Shown piece after piece: positions 51,359 through 59,156 of a DNA stretch of 64,000 nt. The position numbers were made by a program, and so were the translations under genes. Below the pieces are notes generated by a model. That model had not been told where the DNA came from and ran no database searches. It worked only from the letters and a program-made list of their open reading frames with translations. Origin of the DNA: Salinirubellus salinus (GTDB taxonomy: Archaea; Halobacteriota; Halobacteria; Halobacteriales; Haloarculaceae); the NCBI RefSeq assembly GCF_025231485.1, contig NZ_CP104003.1, positions 1,178,001 to 1,242,000 on the forward strand, in the 5' to 3' direction. Numbering within the stretch: position 1 is the first letter of the stretch; each line of letters starts with the position of its first letter.

Positions 51359-52501
51359 TCACAGCGCCGACCGGACGGCGAGGAGTGCGTCGCGGAGGCT
51401 GGCCGAGCCGTGGTCACGGGTCACCTCGTCGGCGGCCGCCTCGAGCGCCGCGGGCGTGCCGTAGAGCAGGCCCCCGCTCCCGTCCGCCGCGGGGGCGAAC
51501 CCGGCGGCCGGGCCGAGGACCGGGCCGAGCACCTCGTCGTCGCCGGCTTCGAGCCCCGTCAACTCGAACGTACGGACGACGGCCCGGTCGGCGTGGGCGC
51601 CGTCGGCACCGAGTCGGTCGAGGTGACGCCCCACCTCGCGCGGCGTCGTCACGTCGAGTTCCTCGACACCGGCCTCGCCGTCCGCGAACCGGCCGGGCGT
51701 GAACGCGTCGCCGACGATAGCGGCGTCACGCGTCTCGGCCACGTCGTGGGTCCGGACGACGTGGGCGCCGCGCTCGATGGCCATCGCCGTCGCCGCCAGG
51801 GAGACGGGCAGCGCCCCCTCGGTGTCGCGGCCGGCGAGGTCACGGAGGAAGTTCTTGCGGTTGATGGAGACGAGGATGGGCCGACCGTAGCCCCGGAACT
51901 CCCGGAGGCGGCGGAACGTCTCGCGGTCGTCCTCCAACGTCTTCGCCTCGGACCAGCCACCGAACGCGGGGTCCACGATGGTCTTGTCCGTGAGACCGTT
52001 CAGCGCGAGGGCGTCGTAGATATCGTCGGGCTTCTCGACGGCGCCGGGCCGTTCGAGGTCCGGCGGCGAGGCCATCTTCGCGACCGCCACGTCTCGCTCC
52101 TCGCACACCCGCGGCATCTCCGGGTCCGCGAACCCGCAGATGTCGTTGACCATGTCGAAGCCGTTGTCGAGGGCGGCCTCGGCGACCTCGTGGTAGCGGG
52201 TCTCGATGGAGAAGACGGCGTCTCCCGAGACGGACTCGATGGTGTCGATGGCTGTCTGGAGGCGGTCGAGCTCTCCCTCGGCCGAGAGCACCTCGAACTT
52301 CTTGTTCGCCGACTCCAGCCCCACGTCGACGATGTCGGCCCCCTCGCCGACGAGCCGCTCGTCGACGTACTCGGCGGCCTCGCCGTGGTCGTCGAAGACG
52401 CTCGGCTTGTACGGTGACTCCTTCGAGACGTTGAGGACGCCCATGATGCGGGTGGGGTAGTCGTCCCCGATTCCCAGACCGGCGGCGTCGACGTTGCGCA
52501 T
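51359..52501 (-). CDS. folP: Dihydropteroate synthase, atypical with C-terminal extension
   Basis: Joins a pterin pyrophosphate and p-aminobenzoate in folate synthesis. The 380-residue protein has a TIM barrel with motifs that are recognisable yet deviant: IMGVLNVSKESPYKP (usually ILNVTPDSFSDGG), ADIVDVGLESANKKFE (usually GGESTRPG), NDICGF, VDPAFGGWSEAKT (usually DPGIGFGK) and VVRTHDVAETRDA (usually RVHDV). These divergences fall on the pterin and pABA sites. About 110 residues at the C-terminus (from ~270) are an added domain of unknown role, unlike classical FolP. In the local context with MptE it is a strong candidate for the haloarchaeal folate enzyme. Confidence 0.82.
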   Translation of the reverse strand: MRNVDAAGLGIGDDYPTRIMGVLNVSKESPYKPSVFDDHGEAAEYVDERLVGEGADIVDVGLESANKKFEVLSAEGELDRLQTAIDTIESVSGDAVFSIETRYHEVAEAALDNGFDMVNDICGFADPEMPRVCEERDVAVAKMASPPDLERPGAVEKPDDIYDALALNGLTDKTIVDPAFGGWSEAKTLEDDRETFRRLREFRGYGRPILVSINRKNFLRDLAGRDTEGALPVSLAATAMAIERGAHVVRTHDVAETRDAAIVGDAFTPGRFADGEAGVEELDVTTPREVGRHLDRLGADGAHADRAVVRTFELTGLEAGDDEVLGPVLGPAAGFAPAADGSGGLLYGTPAALEAAADEVTRDHGSASLRDALLAVRSAL

Positions 52502-52567
52502 ACCTAGAGGACGGCCATGAGCCGGAAGAACGTGCGGGTCCCGGCAGGGGGAACAGGTCGCGCCGGC

Positions 52568-53869
52568 TCAGTCGGCTCGGCCGTCCGTCCCCGCGGTCCC
52601 GGCCGGCGACGGCACCGGCGTGTCGTCGTCGAGACGGAGCCGGTAGGTGCACGGGAGCACGACGACGAGCGGCAGGGCGACGAGCAGGGCCGACTCGAAC
52701 AGGCCGGTCGACTCGAGGACGGTCGCACCCACGATCGGCCCCACCGTCCCTCCGAGCATCCCGAGCGAGAGCAGGACGCCGGACATCGTCCCCGCGCGGG
52801 CCGGACCGATGTCCCGGAGGTGGCCCGGCAGGAGGTAGATCATCGCCAGCATCCCGCCGCCGAAGTAGCCGGCGACGACCATCCCCGCGAGGAAGGTCGG
52901 GAGCGACCCGGCCAGTCCGGTGAGGACGATGCCGCTCGCCAGCCCCGTCGCGGAGAGGTAGAACACGCCAGACTGCCCGATCCGGCCGGCGAGCAGGGGG
53001 AGCGAGAGCGCGCCGAACGTGGCCACGAACAGCGGCGTCCCGAGGAACACCTCGCTCACGGCGAACGGCTGGGCATCGGCGTACTCGGGCAGCACGCCGA
53101 GCGAGCCGAGGATGGCCCAGAACGCGACGGCGGTGAGCGCCACCGCCGGCAGGGTCGAACGGGCACCGAACACCCCCTTCAGCGCGTCGCGGGCCGACTC
53201 GCCCTCGTGGAGCAGGGTGGCCATCTCGTCGTGGGCGTACTCGGGCGTCTCGTGGCGCGACGGCGACCGCACGAGCAGGAGCCACGCGACGCCCAGCCCG
53301 GCGGTCAGCACGCCGTAGGCGAGGAACACCCGCTCCCACGAGCCGAGCGCGACGAGGAGCGCCCCGGCAGAGAGCGACCCCGCCAGCCCCGACCCGACGG
53401 TGTTGCCCGCGATGGTCACGCCCTGCGCGAGGCCGAGCTCCTCGGCGGCGAACCACTCCGTGACGATCTTGACGAGGTTCGGGTTGACCAGCGACATCCC
53501 GACCCCCGCGAGGACGCTCGTGGCGAGGAGGCCGACGAGGTCGGGGAAGAGGCCGCGCGCCGCCGTGGCGACGCCCGTCAGGACCGCACCGACCCCGACG
53601 ACGTAGCGGAGCGCGAAGCGGTCGCCGAGCAGGCCGCCCGGGAGCTGGAACAGCAGGAGCGTGAAGTTGATGGCCGCGAACACGAGGACGACCGTGCTGG
53701 CCGTGGTCCCCACGTCGTTGGCTAGGACGGCCTTCAGGGGCGGGATGGCCTGCCAGACGAGGCCGATAGCCGTCCCGTGGACGAGGAACACCATCGCCAG
53801 CACCAGCCACCGGTAGCCGTCCGGCGTCGTCCCGCCGGGCCCTGCCGTCCGGGCGGCTGGCTGCGCCAT
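52568..53869 (-). CDS. MFS transporter
   Basis: Major facilitator permease of 433 residues, 12 helices. Start: MAQPAARTAGPGGTTPDGYRWLVLAMVFLVHGTAIGLVWQAIPPL. The first-half signature is around LPGGLLGDRFALRYVVG, and the second half has a long loop (YAHDEMATLLHEGESARDALKGV) between helices 6 and 7, then VATFGALSLPLLAGRIG. It resembles nitrate/oxalate-type or general organic-acid transporters. The ATG at 53869 is preferred to a GTG six codons upstream. It lies upstream of folP on the same strand, but 66 bp apart and with no sign of functional coupling. Substrate unknown. Confidence 0.92.
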   Translation of the reverse strand: MAQPAARTAGPGGTTPDGYRWLVLAMVFLVHGTAIGLVWQAIPPLKAVLANDVGTTASTVVLVFAAINFTLLLFQLPGGLLGDRFALRYVVGVGAVLTGVATAARGLFPDLVGLLATSVLAGVGMSLVNPNLVKIVTEWFAAEELGLAQGVTIAGNTVGSGLAGSLSAGALLVALGSWERVFLAYGVLTAGLGVAWLLLVRSPSRHETPEYAHDEMATLLHEGESARDALKGVFGARSTLPAVALTAVAFWAILGSLGVLPEYADAQPFAVSEVFLGTPLFVATFGALSLPLLAGRIGQSGVFYLSATGLASGIVLTGLAGSLPTFLAGMVVAGYFGGGMLAMIYLLPGHLRDIGPARAGTMSGVLLSLGMLGGTVGPIVGATVLESTGLFESALLVALPLVVVLPCTYRLRLDDDTPVPSPAGTAGTDGRAD

Positions 53870-53979
53870 ACTGCGTGAGGTTGACACACGGACCTAAGCG
53901 TTCTGCCGGGAGCTACCGGGGAACGAGACGGGAGGAGGTGTCAGCCGGGGGTCGGTCGGTACGTCCGGGCGAGTGCCGC

Positions 53980-54384
53980 TCAGAACGCGTCCGGGACGAC
54001 GTCGATGTCGGCGTGGGTGCCCTCGTGGACGGCGGCGTGGACGTGGCAGATCTCCTCGCCGAGTTCGATCAGTGCCTCGACCTGTTCGTCGTCGAGTTCG
54101 TCCTCGACGTGGACGGTGAACGCGACGGAGCCGTCGACGATGTCGTCGTCCTCGTCGAGGTCCGCGCTGGCCTCGGTCTCGATGCGGCCGAGGTCGAGGT
54201 CGTGTTCGCGGGCGGCGCCGGCGCGGAACGCGAAGGTGTAACAGGAGGCGTAGTCAGCCAGCAGTACCTCGGTCGGCATCGGTCCCTCGGCACCGGTGGC
54301 GTCGATGCTGAGTTCGAAGTCGCCGACGCGGCTGGAGGCGTAGTACTTCTCCTCGTTGACCGTGTGAGATTCGATGTCTGCCAT
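53980..54384 (-). CDS. OsmC-family protein
   Basis: Peroxidase-fold protein of 134 residues. The two family cysteines appear in DYASCYTFAFRAGAA and LGEEICHVHAAVHEG; in OsmC/Ohr the pair reduces organic hydroperoxides using a thiol. The first sits in the conserved helix and the second near the end, consistent with that mechanism. Thr, Glu and Asp residues give a strongly acidic surface. TATA-like ccttttttat on the minus strand lies 27-36 bp upstream of the ATG, so the message is probably leaderless. The gene stands alone. Confidence 0.9.
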   Translation of the reverse strand: MADIESHTVNEEKYYASSRVGDFELSIDATGAEGPMPTEVLLADYASCYTFAFRAGAAREHDLDLGRIETEASADLDEDDDIVDGSVAFTVHVEDELDDEQVEALIELGEEICHVHAAVHEGTHADIDVVPDAF

Positions 54385-54410
54385 TGCAGGCGTACCGTCT
54401 CGCGCCACGA

Positions 54411-54420
54411 TAAAAAAGGT
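54411..54420 (-). promoter_or_regulatory. TATA-like element for the OsmC gene
   Basis: On the minus strand the sequence is accttttttа-like (T6 run followed by at), 27-36 bp before the ATG at 54384. It is the clearest AT-rich promoter core in this stretch. Confidence 0.5.
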
Positions 54421-54461
54421 AGCAGGGTCGGTGACGGACGTCGGTCCGCGACGGTCGCCGG

Positions 54462-55199
54462 TCAGTACGCGTCGCCGTCGAGCGTGTACGACTCGTCGCC
54501 CTCGAGGACGACGACCTCGGCGTCGCTCCCGGTGGCCTTCGTCTCCCTGACGAAGTCGTCCGTGTCCACCTCGATGGGTGGGAACGTGTCGTAGTGCATC
54601 GGGAACGCGACGTCCACGTCCAGCCAGTCGACGGCGATGGCGGCCTGCACCGGACCCATCGTGAAGTGGTCGCCGATGGGCAGCGCGGCGGCGTCGGGCT
54701 CGAGGTACGGCCCGATGACCTCGCGCATCTCGACCATCAGGCTGGTGTCACCGGCGTGGTAGAACGTCGTGGCGTCGGGGTCGGACTCCTGCGTGGGCTT
54801 CTTGTCCGAGACGACGAACCCACCCGGCGGGCCGCCGGAGAACTCGTAGCCCGTCATGATGCCGTTGGTGTGGTCGGCCCGGACCATCGTGACGAAGGCG
54901 TCGCCACACTCGACGGTGCCGCCGTAGTTCATCCCGCCGGCCGGGATGGTGTTCTCGAACCCCATGTTCTCGGTGACGTACCCGGAGAGCTCGGGGGTGG
55001 TGACGAGCGTCGCGTCCGAGAACTCGCCGGCGTGAGCGATGTGGTCCTCGTGGCCGTGGGTCAGGAGGACGTAGTCCACCGGCCCCACGTCCGAGGGCTC
55101 CACGCTCGTGTGGGGGTTGCCGAAGAACGGGTCGATGAGCAGCGTCGTGTCGCCGACTTCCACGTGCCAGGTGGAGTGGCCGTGCCAGGTCAGTTCCAT
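54462..55199 (-). CDS. UPF0173 metal-dependent hydrolase (MBL fold)
   Basis: A 245-residue metallo-beta-lactamase-fold protein of the UPF0173 group. It starts [27 protein letters not shown], has the metal motif [16 protein letters not shown] (about 46-61), [23 protein letters not shown] and the late [13 protein letters not shown]. The group has a conserved His/Asp set for two metal ions, but the physiological substrate is unknown. ATG 55199; the 15 extra residues upstream are not conserved-looking. A TATA-like ctaagtt lies about 27-33 bp upstream. Confidence 0.92.
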   Translation of the reverse strand: MELTWHGHSTWHVEVGDTTLLIDPFFGNPHTSVEPSDVGPVDYVLLTHGHEDHIAHAGEFSDATLVTTPELSGYVTENMGFENTIPAGGMNYGGTVECGDAFVTMVRADHTNGIMTGYEFSGGPPGGFVVSDKKPTQESDPDATTFYHAGDTSLMVEMREVIGPYLEPDAAALPIGDHFTMGPVQAAIAVDWLDVDVAFPMHYDTFPPIEVDTDDFVRETKATGSDAEVVVLEGDESYTLDGDAY

Positions 55200-55330
55200 G
55201 AGCGTTCGGCGCTTCGACACGACGGAACTTAGCCGTTGTCGCACAGGAAGTCAGGTGTGACAGTTCCGGAGCCGACGGTGTCGTACCCGTCCGACGTGCT
55301 TACGTATCGGGGGTGAGACGGCAGGCGTAG

Positions 55331-55606
55331 ATGGAGGCGGCCCTCTGGTACGTGTTGACGGGGACGCGCGGAGGGAAGAACCGTGCGCGCATCCTCCGGG
55401 CGCTCGACGAGCGACCGCGAAACGCGAACCAGCTGGCCGAGGACCTCGACCTCGACTACAAGACCATCCGCCACCACTTGGACGTCCTCGCCGAGAACGA
55501 CGTCGTCCGTGATTCCGGGGACGACTACGGCGCCGTCTACCTCCCGACCCAGCGGGTCAGACAGCACTGGGACACCGTCGAGCAGATACTCGAGAACGCG
55601 CTCTGA
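55331..55606 (+). CDS. Winged-helix regulator
   Basis: A 91-residue one-domain regulator: ALWYVLTGTRGGKNRARILRALDERPRNANQLAEDLDLDYKTIRHHLDVLAENDVVRDSGDDYGAVYLPTQRVRQHW. It has the helix-turn-helix with recognition helix YKTIRHHLDVLAEN and a wing, then a C-terminal helix for dimerisation. It has the ArsR/HTH_20 architecture of archaeal repressors. ATG at 55331 has a TATA-like gcttacgta 25-33 bp upstream. The next gene, 67 bp downstream, encodes a three-helix membrane protein, as in the pair at 43.4-44.0 kb. Confidence 0.88.
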   Translation: MEAALWYVLTGTRGGKNRARILRALDERPRNANQLAEDLDLDYKTIRHHLDVLAENDVVRDSGDDYGAVYLPTQRVRQHWDTVEQILENAL

Positions 55607-55640
55607 GGCGACGGACGAGTATGGGGGAATTTGGGAAAGC

Positions 55641-55648
55641 GTATATGA
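55641..55648 (+). promoter_or_regulatory. TATA element for the three-helix membrane protein gene
   Basis: The sequence gtatatga lies 26-33 bp before the ATG at 55674, so this gene can be transcribed independently of the HTH gene before it. Confidence 0.55.
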
Positions 55649-55673
55649 CCGATACGACTCAACTCCGTAACGA

Positions 55674-55988
55674 ATGAGTTCGGTCCTCGTCGACGCCGTG
55701 CGGGTCCTGACGCTACTCAACGCCGCCGTCCTCCTCGGGCTGGCGTACGTCTGGGGACGCAACTGGCTCGACCTGCGCTCGAAACACTCGCTGGGGCTCC
55801 TCCTGTTCGCCGTCCTCCTCCTCGGCGAGAACCTACTCGGGGCGTACCTGTTCGTGCTCGACCCGACCATCTCTGCGTGGGTCGCCGACCCCGACCTCGT
55901 CCCGCCACCCGCACAGGTCGCGATGGCCGCCTTCCGGGCGCTCGAGTTCGGCGCCCTCGCGTTCCTCACCTGGATAACCTGGGACTGA
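55674..55988 (+). CDS. Three-helix membrane protein
   Basis: A 104-residue membrane protein with three hydrophobic segments: residues ~5-26 (LVDAVRVLTLLNAAVLLGLAYV), 40-62 (SLGLLLFAVLLLGENLLGAYLFV) and 82-102, with a basic loop (GRNWLDLRSKHS) after the first helix. Topology and spacing resemble the membrane protein next to the HTH gene at 43.66 kb. It follows a winged-helix gene, so it may sense a membrane signal in the same way. Function unknown. It probably has its own promoter. Confidence 0.8.
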   Translation: MSSVLVDAVRVLTLLNAAVLLGLAYVWGRNWLDLRSKHSLGLLLFAVLLLGENLLGAYLFVLDPTISAWVADPDLVPPPAQVAMAAFRALEFGALAFLTWITWD

Positions 55989-56145
55989 CCACCGCCCCGC
56001 TCGACTCGTCCCTCTCGCTCCCCTGTCGCACTCGCCGACCAGCCGAGGCTCACCTCTCGTTACGGGCCGGTGTCGGGATGAAGTTGGGTGGGAGCGGGGC
56101 GGCAGTTCGGAGAATCGGTTTGTGCCGAGTCTCGAACCGAGCCGT

Positions 56146-56841
56146 GTGCACAGGACACTGACCGTCGCACTCTTCGCACTCCTCTTGGCGTTCGCGCCGA
56201 TGGCGGACGTGGCAGGTGCCACGACCCCGACGCCGGCCGAGACGGCCGTCGACTCCGTAGCCGTCGCCGACGCGGCGACGACGGAGACCGCCTCGCTCGC
56301 CCACCCGGCGAACGTCACCATCACGAACCAGTCCCCCGGCGGGACCACCGTCGTCGACGAGGTGTACGTAGCAGACGGCGGCTTCGTCATCGTCCGCGAC
56401 GCGACGCTCGAGGAGGGCGGCGAGGACGTCCTCGCCAGCGTGCGTGGCTCGACCCCGTACCTGACCGCGGGCGTCCACGAGAACGTCACCGTGACGCTCC
56501 CCCAACCCATCGACGACGACTCCACGCTCGTCGCGATGCCCCACCGGGACACCGACGGCGACCGCGTCTACGACTTCGTCGCCTCGAACGGGCAGGCCGA
56601 CGGCCCCTACGTGAACGCCCCCGCCGACTCGACGGCGGGTTCCATCGTGGTCGCCGCCGCCGAGGTCACCGTCGAACTGGGCGACACGGAGGTGGACAGT
56701 CCGACGGCCACCGAGACGATGGCCGACGAAGACCCGGACCCGTCGACGCCCGACGGCTCCAGCGGTGACGGTGCCGGCTTCGGCCTCGTGGCCGCGCTGC
56801 TCGCCGTCGTCGCGCTGGCGCTGCTGGCCCGACGGTACTGA
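56146..56841 (+). CDS. Surface-anchored DUF7282-like protein with PGF-CTERM-like tail
   Basis: Exported protein of 231 residues. It has an N-terminal signal peptide (HRTLTVALFALLLAFAPMADVAGA), then a domain of ~120 residues resembling the haloarchaeal DUF7282 type: VTITNQSPGGTTVVDEVYVADGGFVIVRD, then GVHENVTVTLPQPI. An acidic Thr/Asp/Pro linker precedes a C-terminal hydrophobic helix and basic end (GAGFGLVAALLAVVALALLARRY). This tail has the form of a PGF-CTERM signal processed by archaeosortase A, though the first residues are GAGFG rather than PGFG. Start is ambiguous between GTG codons at 56122 and 56146; the latter gives a compact signal peptide. Confidence 0.78.
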   Translation: MHRTLTVALFALLLAFAPMADVAGATTPTPAETAVDSVAVADAATTETASLAHPANVTITNQSPGGTTVVDEVYVADGGFVIVRDATLEEGGEDVLASVRGSTPYLTAGVHENVTVTLPQPIDDDSTLVAMPHRDTDGDRVYDFVASNGQADGPYVNAPADSTAGSIVVAAAEVTVELGDTEVDSPTATETMADEDPDPSTPDGSSGDGAGFGLVAALLAVVALALLARRY

Positions 56842-56948
56842 GTCGACAGCACCACAGCGGTTAAGTAGCCCCATCCGAGATTCATCTCGATGACCCACCT
56901 CTTGGCGTGGTGAGCAGTGTCACACTAGAACGGCGTCGAGACGCCCCT

Positions 56949-56968
56949 CACGGTTGTTCACGGTCGTT
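56949..56968. promoter_or_regulatory. Tandem 10-bp repeat upstream of the tfb promoter
   Basis: The sequences cacggttgtt and cacggtcgtt follow each other directly, differing at one base. The pair ends 26 bp before the tfb TATA element and is spaced by one helical turn, as expected of a side-by-side regulator binding site. Confidence 0.45.
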
Positions 56969-56988
56969 CGGGAGAGGCACCCCCCGGC

Positions 56989-57002
56989 GAAACGTTTAAA
57001 TA
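56989..57002 (+). promoter_or_regulatory. BRE/TATA promoter of tfb
   Basis: A purine-rich BRE-like stretch (gaaacg) is followed by tttaaata (56995-57002). It should give a transcript starting near 57027 and a leader of about 60 nt before the tfb ATG at 57089. The leader has no clear Shine-Dalgarno site. Confidence 0.65.
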
Positions 57003-57088
57003 CTTTACGCACTTACAACTGGTAAGGAGCTCTCCCCGGATTCTTTCGGTCAACGCGACCTCGCAGGGACGGCTCTCTCACACCCACC

Positions 57089-58072
57089 ATGAGCGACACC
57101 ACGATACGAACGTACACCGAGGAAGGGGTATCGGAGACCGAGACGGAGCGGCCCACCGTCGACGAGTCCGAACAGGAGCACCTCTGTCCGGAGTGTGGCG
57201 GCCGACTGGCCAGCGACACCGAGCACGGCGAGACGGTCTGCACCGAGTGTGGACTGGTCGTCGAGGAGGACGAGATCGACCGCGGCCCCGAGTGGCGGGC
57301 GTTCAACCCCGGCGAGAAGGACCAGAAGTCCCGCGTCGGCGCCCCGACCACGAACATGATGCACGACAAGGGGCTGTCGACGAACATCGGCTGGCAGGAC
57401 AAGGACGCCTACGGCAACTCCCTGAACTCCCGCCAGCGCCAGAAGATGCAGCGGCTCCGCACCTGGAACGAGCGGTTCCGCACCCGCGACTCCAAGGAGC
57501 GCAACCTCAAGCAGGCGCTCGGCGAAATCGACCGGATGTCGAGCGCGCTGGGGCTCCCGGAGAACGTCCGCGAGACCGCGTCGGTCATCTACCGGCGTGC
57601 GCTCGCCGACGACCTCCTGCCGGGGCGCTCCATCGAGGGAGTCGCCACGGCAGCGGTGTACGCCGCCGCCCGGCAGGCCGGCGTCCCCCGCTCGCTCGAC
57701 GAGGTGGAGATGGTCTCCCGCGTCGACAAGATGGAGCTCACGCGCACGTACCGGTACGTCATCCGGGAGCTCGGGCTGGAGGTCAAGCCCGCGGACCCGG
57801 AGAGCTACATCCCTCGGTTCGCCAGCGACCTCGAACTCACCGAGGAGGCAGAGCGCCGCGCCCGCGACCTCGTCCGGTCGGCCCGCGAGGCGGGCATCCT
57901 CTCGGGCAAGTCGCCGGTCGGCATCGCCGCCGCCGCCATCTACGCGGCCGCCCTGCTCACCAACCAGAAGGTGACCCAGAGCCAGGTCAGCGACGTGGCC
58001 AACATCAGCGAGGTCACCATCCGCAACCGGTACAAGGAGCTGCTCGAGGCGGCTGACGTCCCGACGGCGTAG
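57089..58072 (+). CDS. tfb: Transcription initiation factor TFB
   Basis: Archaeal TFIIB homologue that joins TBP-DNA and recruits RNA polymerase. The 327-residue protein has an N-terminal zinc ribbon (Cys33, Cys36, Cys51, Cys54 in CPECGG and CTECG), a B-finger/linker with GPEWRAFNPGEKDQKSRVGAP, and two cyclin repeats (about 125-220 and 225-320), ending with TNQKVTQSQVSDVANISEVTIRNRYKELLEAADVP, the recognition helix-turn-helix that contacts the BRE. Haloarchaea encode several TFB paralogues with different roles; which one this is cannot be told from the window. It has its own strong promoter, with a possible upstream site. Confidence 0.97.
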   Translation: MSDTTIRTYTEEGVSETETERPTVDESEQEHLCPECGGRLASDTEHGETVCTECGLVVEEDEIDRGPEWRAFNPGEKDQKSRVGAPTTNMMHDKGLSTNIGWQDKDAYGNSLNSRQRQKMQRLRTWNERFRTRDSKERNLKQALGEIDRMSSALGLPENVRETASVIYRRALADDLLPGRSIEGVATAAVYAAARQAGVPRSLDEVEMVSRVDKMELTRTYRYVIRELGLEVKPADPESYIPRFASDLELTEEAERRARDLVRSAREAGILSGKSPVGIAAAAIYAAALLTNQKVTQSQVSDVANISEVTIRNRYKELLEAADVPTA

Positions 58073-58131
58073 GCCCGCCACGGGTGTGAGTGTGCCAACC
58101 TTTTTCACCCTCTCGTGCGTCCCCGGAACCC

Positions 58132-58308
58132 ATGGAGGAGACGTACGTCAGATTACTGTGTCCGGAGTGCGGTAAACACTGGGAGAAGTCCCCGAGCGAC
58201 CTCCCGGACCCAGCCCGTACGTTCCACTGTCCGGGCTGTCACGCCTCCAGACGGCTCTCGGAGTTCGCCCGGACCGAACACGACCTGCGGACGATGAAGG
58301 AGTTCTAG
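58132..58308 (+). CDS. Small zinc-binding protein (DUF7836-like)
   Basis: A 58-residue protein MEETYVRLLCPECGKHWEKSPSDLPDPARTFHCPGCHASRRLSEFARTEHDLRTMKEF. Two CxxC pairs form a zinc ribbon with an acidic/basic tail. Its stop codon overlaps that of the convergent aIF2-beta gene inside CTAG (58305-58308), so the genes share the last four bases. ATG at 58132 is chosen; the longer reading from 58090 includes the upstream promoter T-run. It may bind nucleic acid, but no function is established. Confidence 0.75.
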   Translation: MEETYVRLLCPECGKHWEKSPSDLPDPARTFHCPGCHASRRLSEFARTEHDLRTMKEF

Positions 58309-58709
58309 TTCCCGGTCGCCGACCGGGCACCACAGGCGCTGCACTGGCGTACCTCGGTGCCGTGTTCCTTCTCGAGCGTGGTGTCGGGCAGTCCGCACTC
58401 CGGGCAGAGCACGTACGCCTCGGCGTACTCCTGGAGCGCCGTCCCGAGCCGAGCGGCGCGGAACTCGCCGGTCAGCCGCAGGCGGCCCCTGTCGTCGATG
58501 GACGCGCTGGTCCCGAGTTCGGTCTGGACGTAGCGCATCACGTGGTCGCGGTCCCGGTCGAGTCGGTCCACCACGGCCGGGAAGTTCTCGAAGACCGTGA
58601 CGTTCCCCTCCTGTCGCACGTCCGGGTCCGGGAGCTGGAACCGCTCGCCGCTCCCCGCGACGTCGGGCGTGTTCTCCATGGCCCGTTCGAGGCTGTCGTC
58701 GTAGTCCAT
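58305..58709 (-). CDS. Translation initiation factor aIF2 subunit beta
   Basis: Beta subunit of the trimeric factor aIF2, which carries initiator tRNA to the ribosome with GTP bound to the gamma subunit. The 134-residue protein opens MDYDDSLERAMENTPDV, has the alpha-beta domain (VFENFPAVVDRLDRDRDHVMRYVQTELGTSASIDDRGRLRLTGEF) and a C-terminal zinc ribbon with Cys102, Cys105, Cys123 and Cys126. Length is normal for the family. It converges with a small zinc protein, sharing the palindromic stop region CTAG. No neighbour encodes aIF2-alpha or gamma. Confidence 0.95.
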   Translation of the reverse strand: MDYDDSLERAMENTPDVAGSGERFQLPDPDVRQEGNVTVFENFPAVVDRLDRDRDHVMRYVQTELGTSASIDDRGRLRLTGEFRAARLGTALQEYAEAYVLCPECGLPDTTLEKEHGTEVRQCSACGARSATGN

Positions 58710-58830
58710 GGTCGGCGGTCCGGTCCCGGTCCACTAAAACCCTTCCGGGGGTGACAGTCTCGAACGCCGAGAATCGTGGTAACGGCCCTCACAGGCCCCC
58801 TCGCGCCGCCCCCTGTTAACGTGGCTCAGA

Positions 58831-58841
58831 GTAATACTATA
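58831..58841 (+). promoter_or_regulatory. TATA element for the UPF0058 gene
   Basis: The sequence taatactata lies 29-39 bp before the ATG at 58870 and fits a leaderless start. Confidence 0.55.
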
Positions 58842-58869
58842 AGCGAGGGACCGTTACGGGAGTTCGACT

Positions 58870-59109
58870 ATGAAGAAGCAGGAGCTCATCCATCTTCACG
58901 GCCTGCTTGCGGAGGTACACGGCCACTACGAGAAGTCGATTGGAACGGAACTGGAACACGACGAGTACGAGGCGCTCGGGGTCCGCCCGACATCGATCCA
59001 CAAGTCGAAGACCGACCACAAGGCGGCTGTTTTTGCACTCGCAGACGGCCTGACTAGCGAGATGCAGGCAGCGGAGACCGAGCGGAAGGTCCCCGCCTCC
59101 GCCGACTGA
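58870..59109 (+). CDS. UPF0058-family protein
   Basis: A 79-residue protein of the archaeal UPF0058 family: MKKQELIHLHGLLAEVHGHYEKSIGTELEHDEYEALGVRPTSIHKSKTDHKAAVFALADGL. It has four to five histidines (H9, H17, H19, H29 region) that suggest metal binding and a small helical fold. Function is not established. It has its own promoter and is followed by a convergent DUF555 gene. Length is normal for the family. Confidence 0.88.
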   Translation: MKKQELIHLHGLLAEVHGHYEKSIGTELEHDEYEALGVRPTSIHKSKTDHKAAVFALADGLTSEMQAAETERKVPASAD

Positions 59110-59156
59110 ACGAACGACCACGACGGTTCTGCGGCTCGCTACCCGACCAGCCCCCG

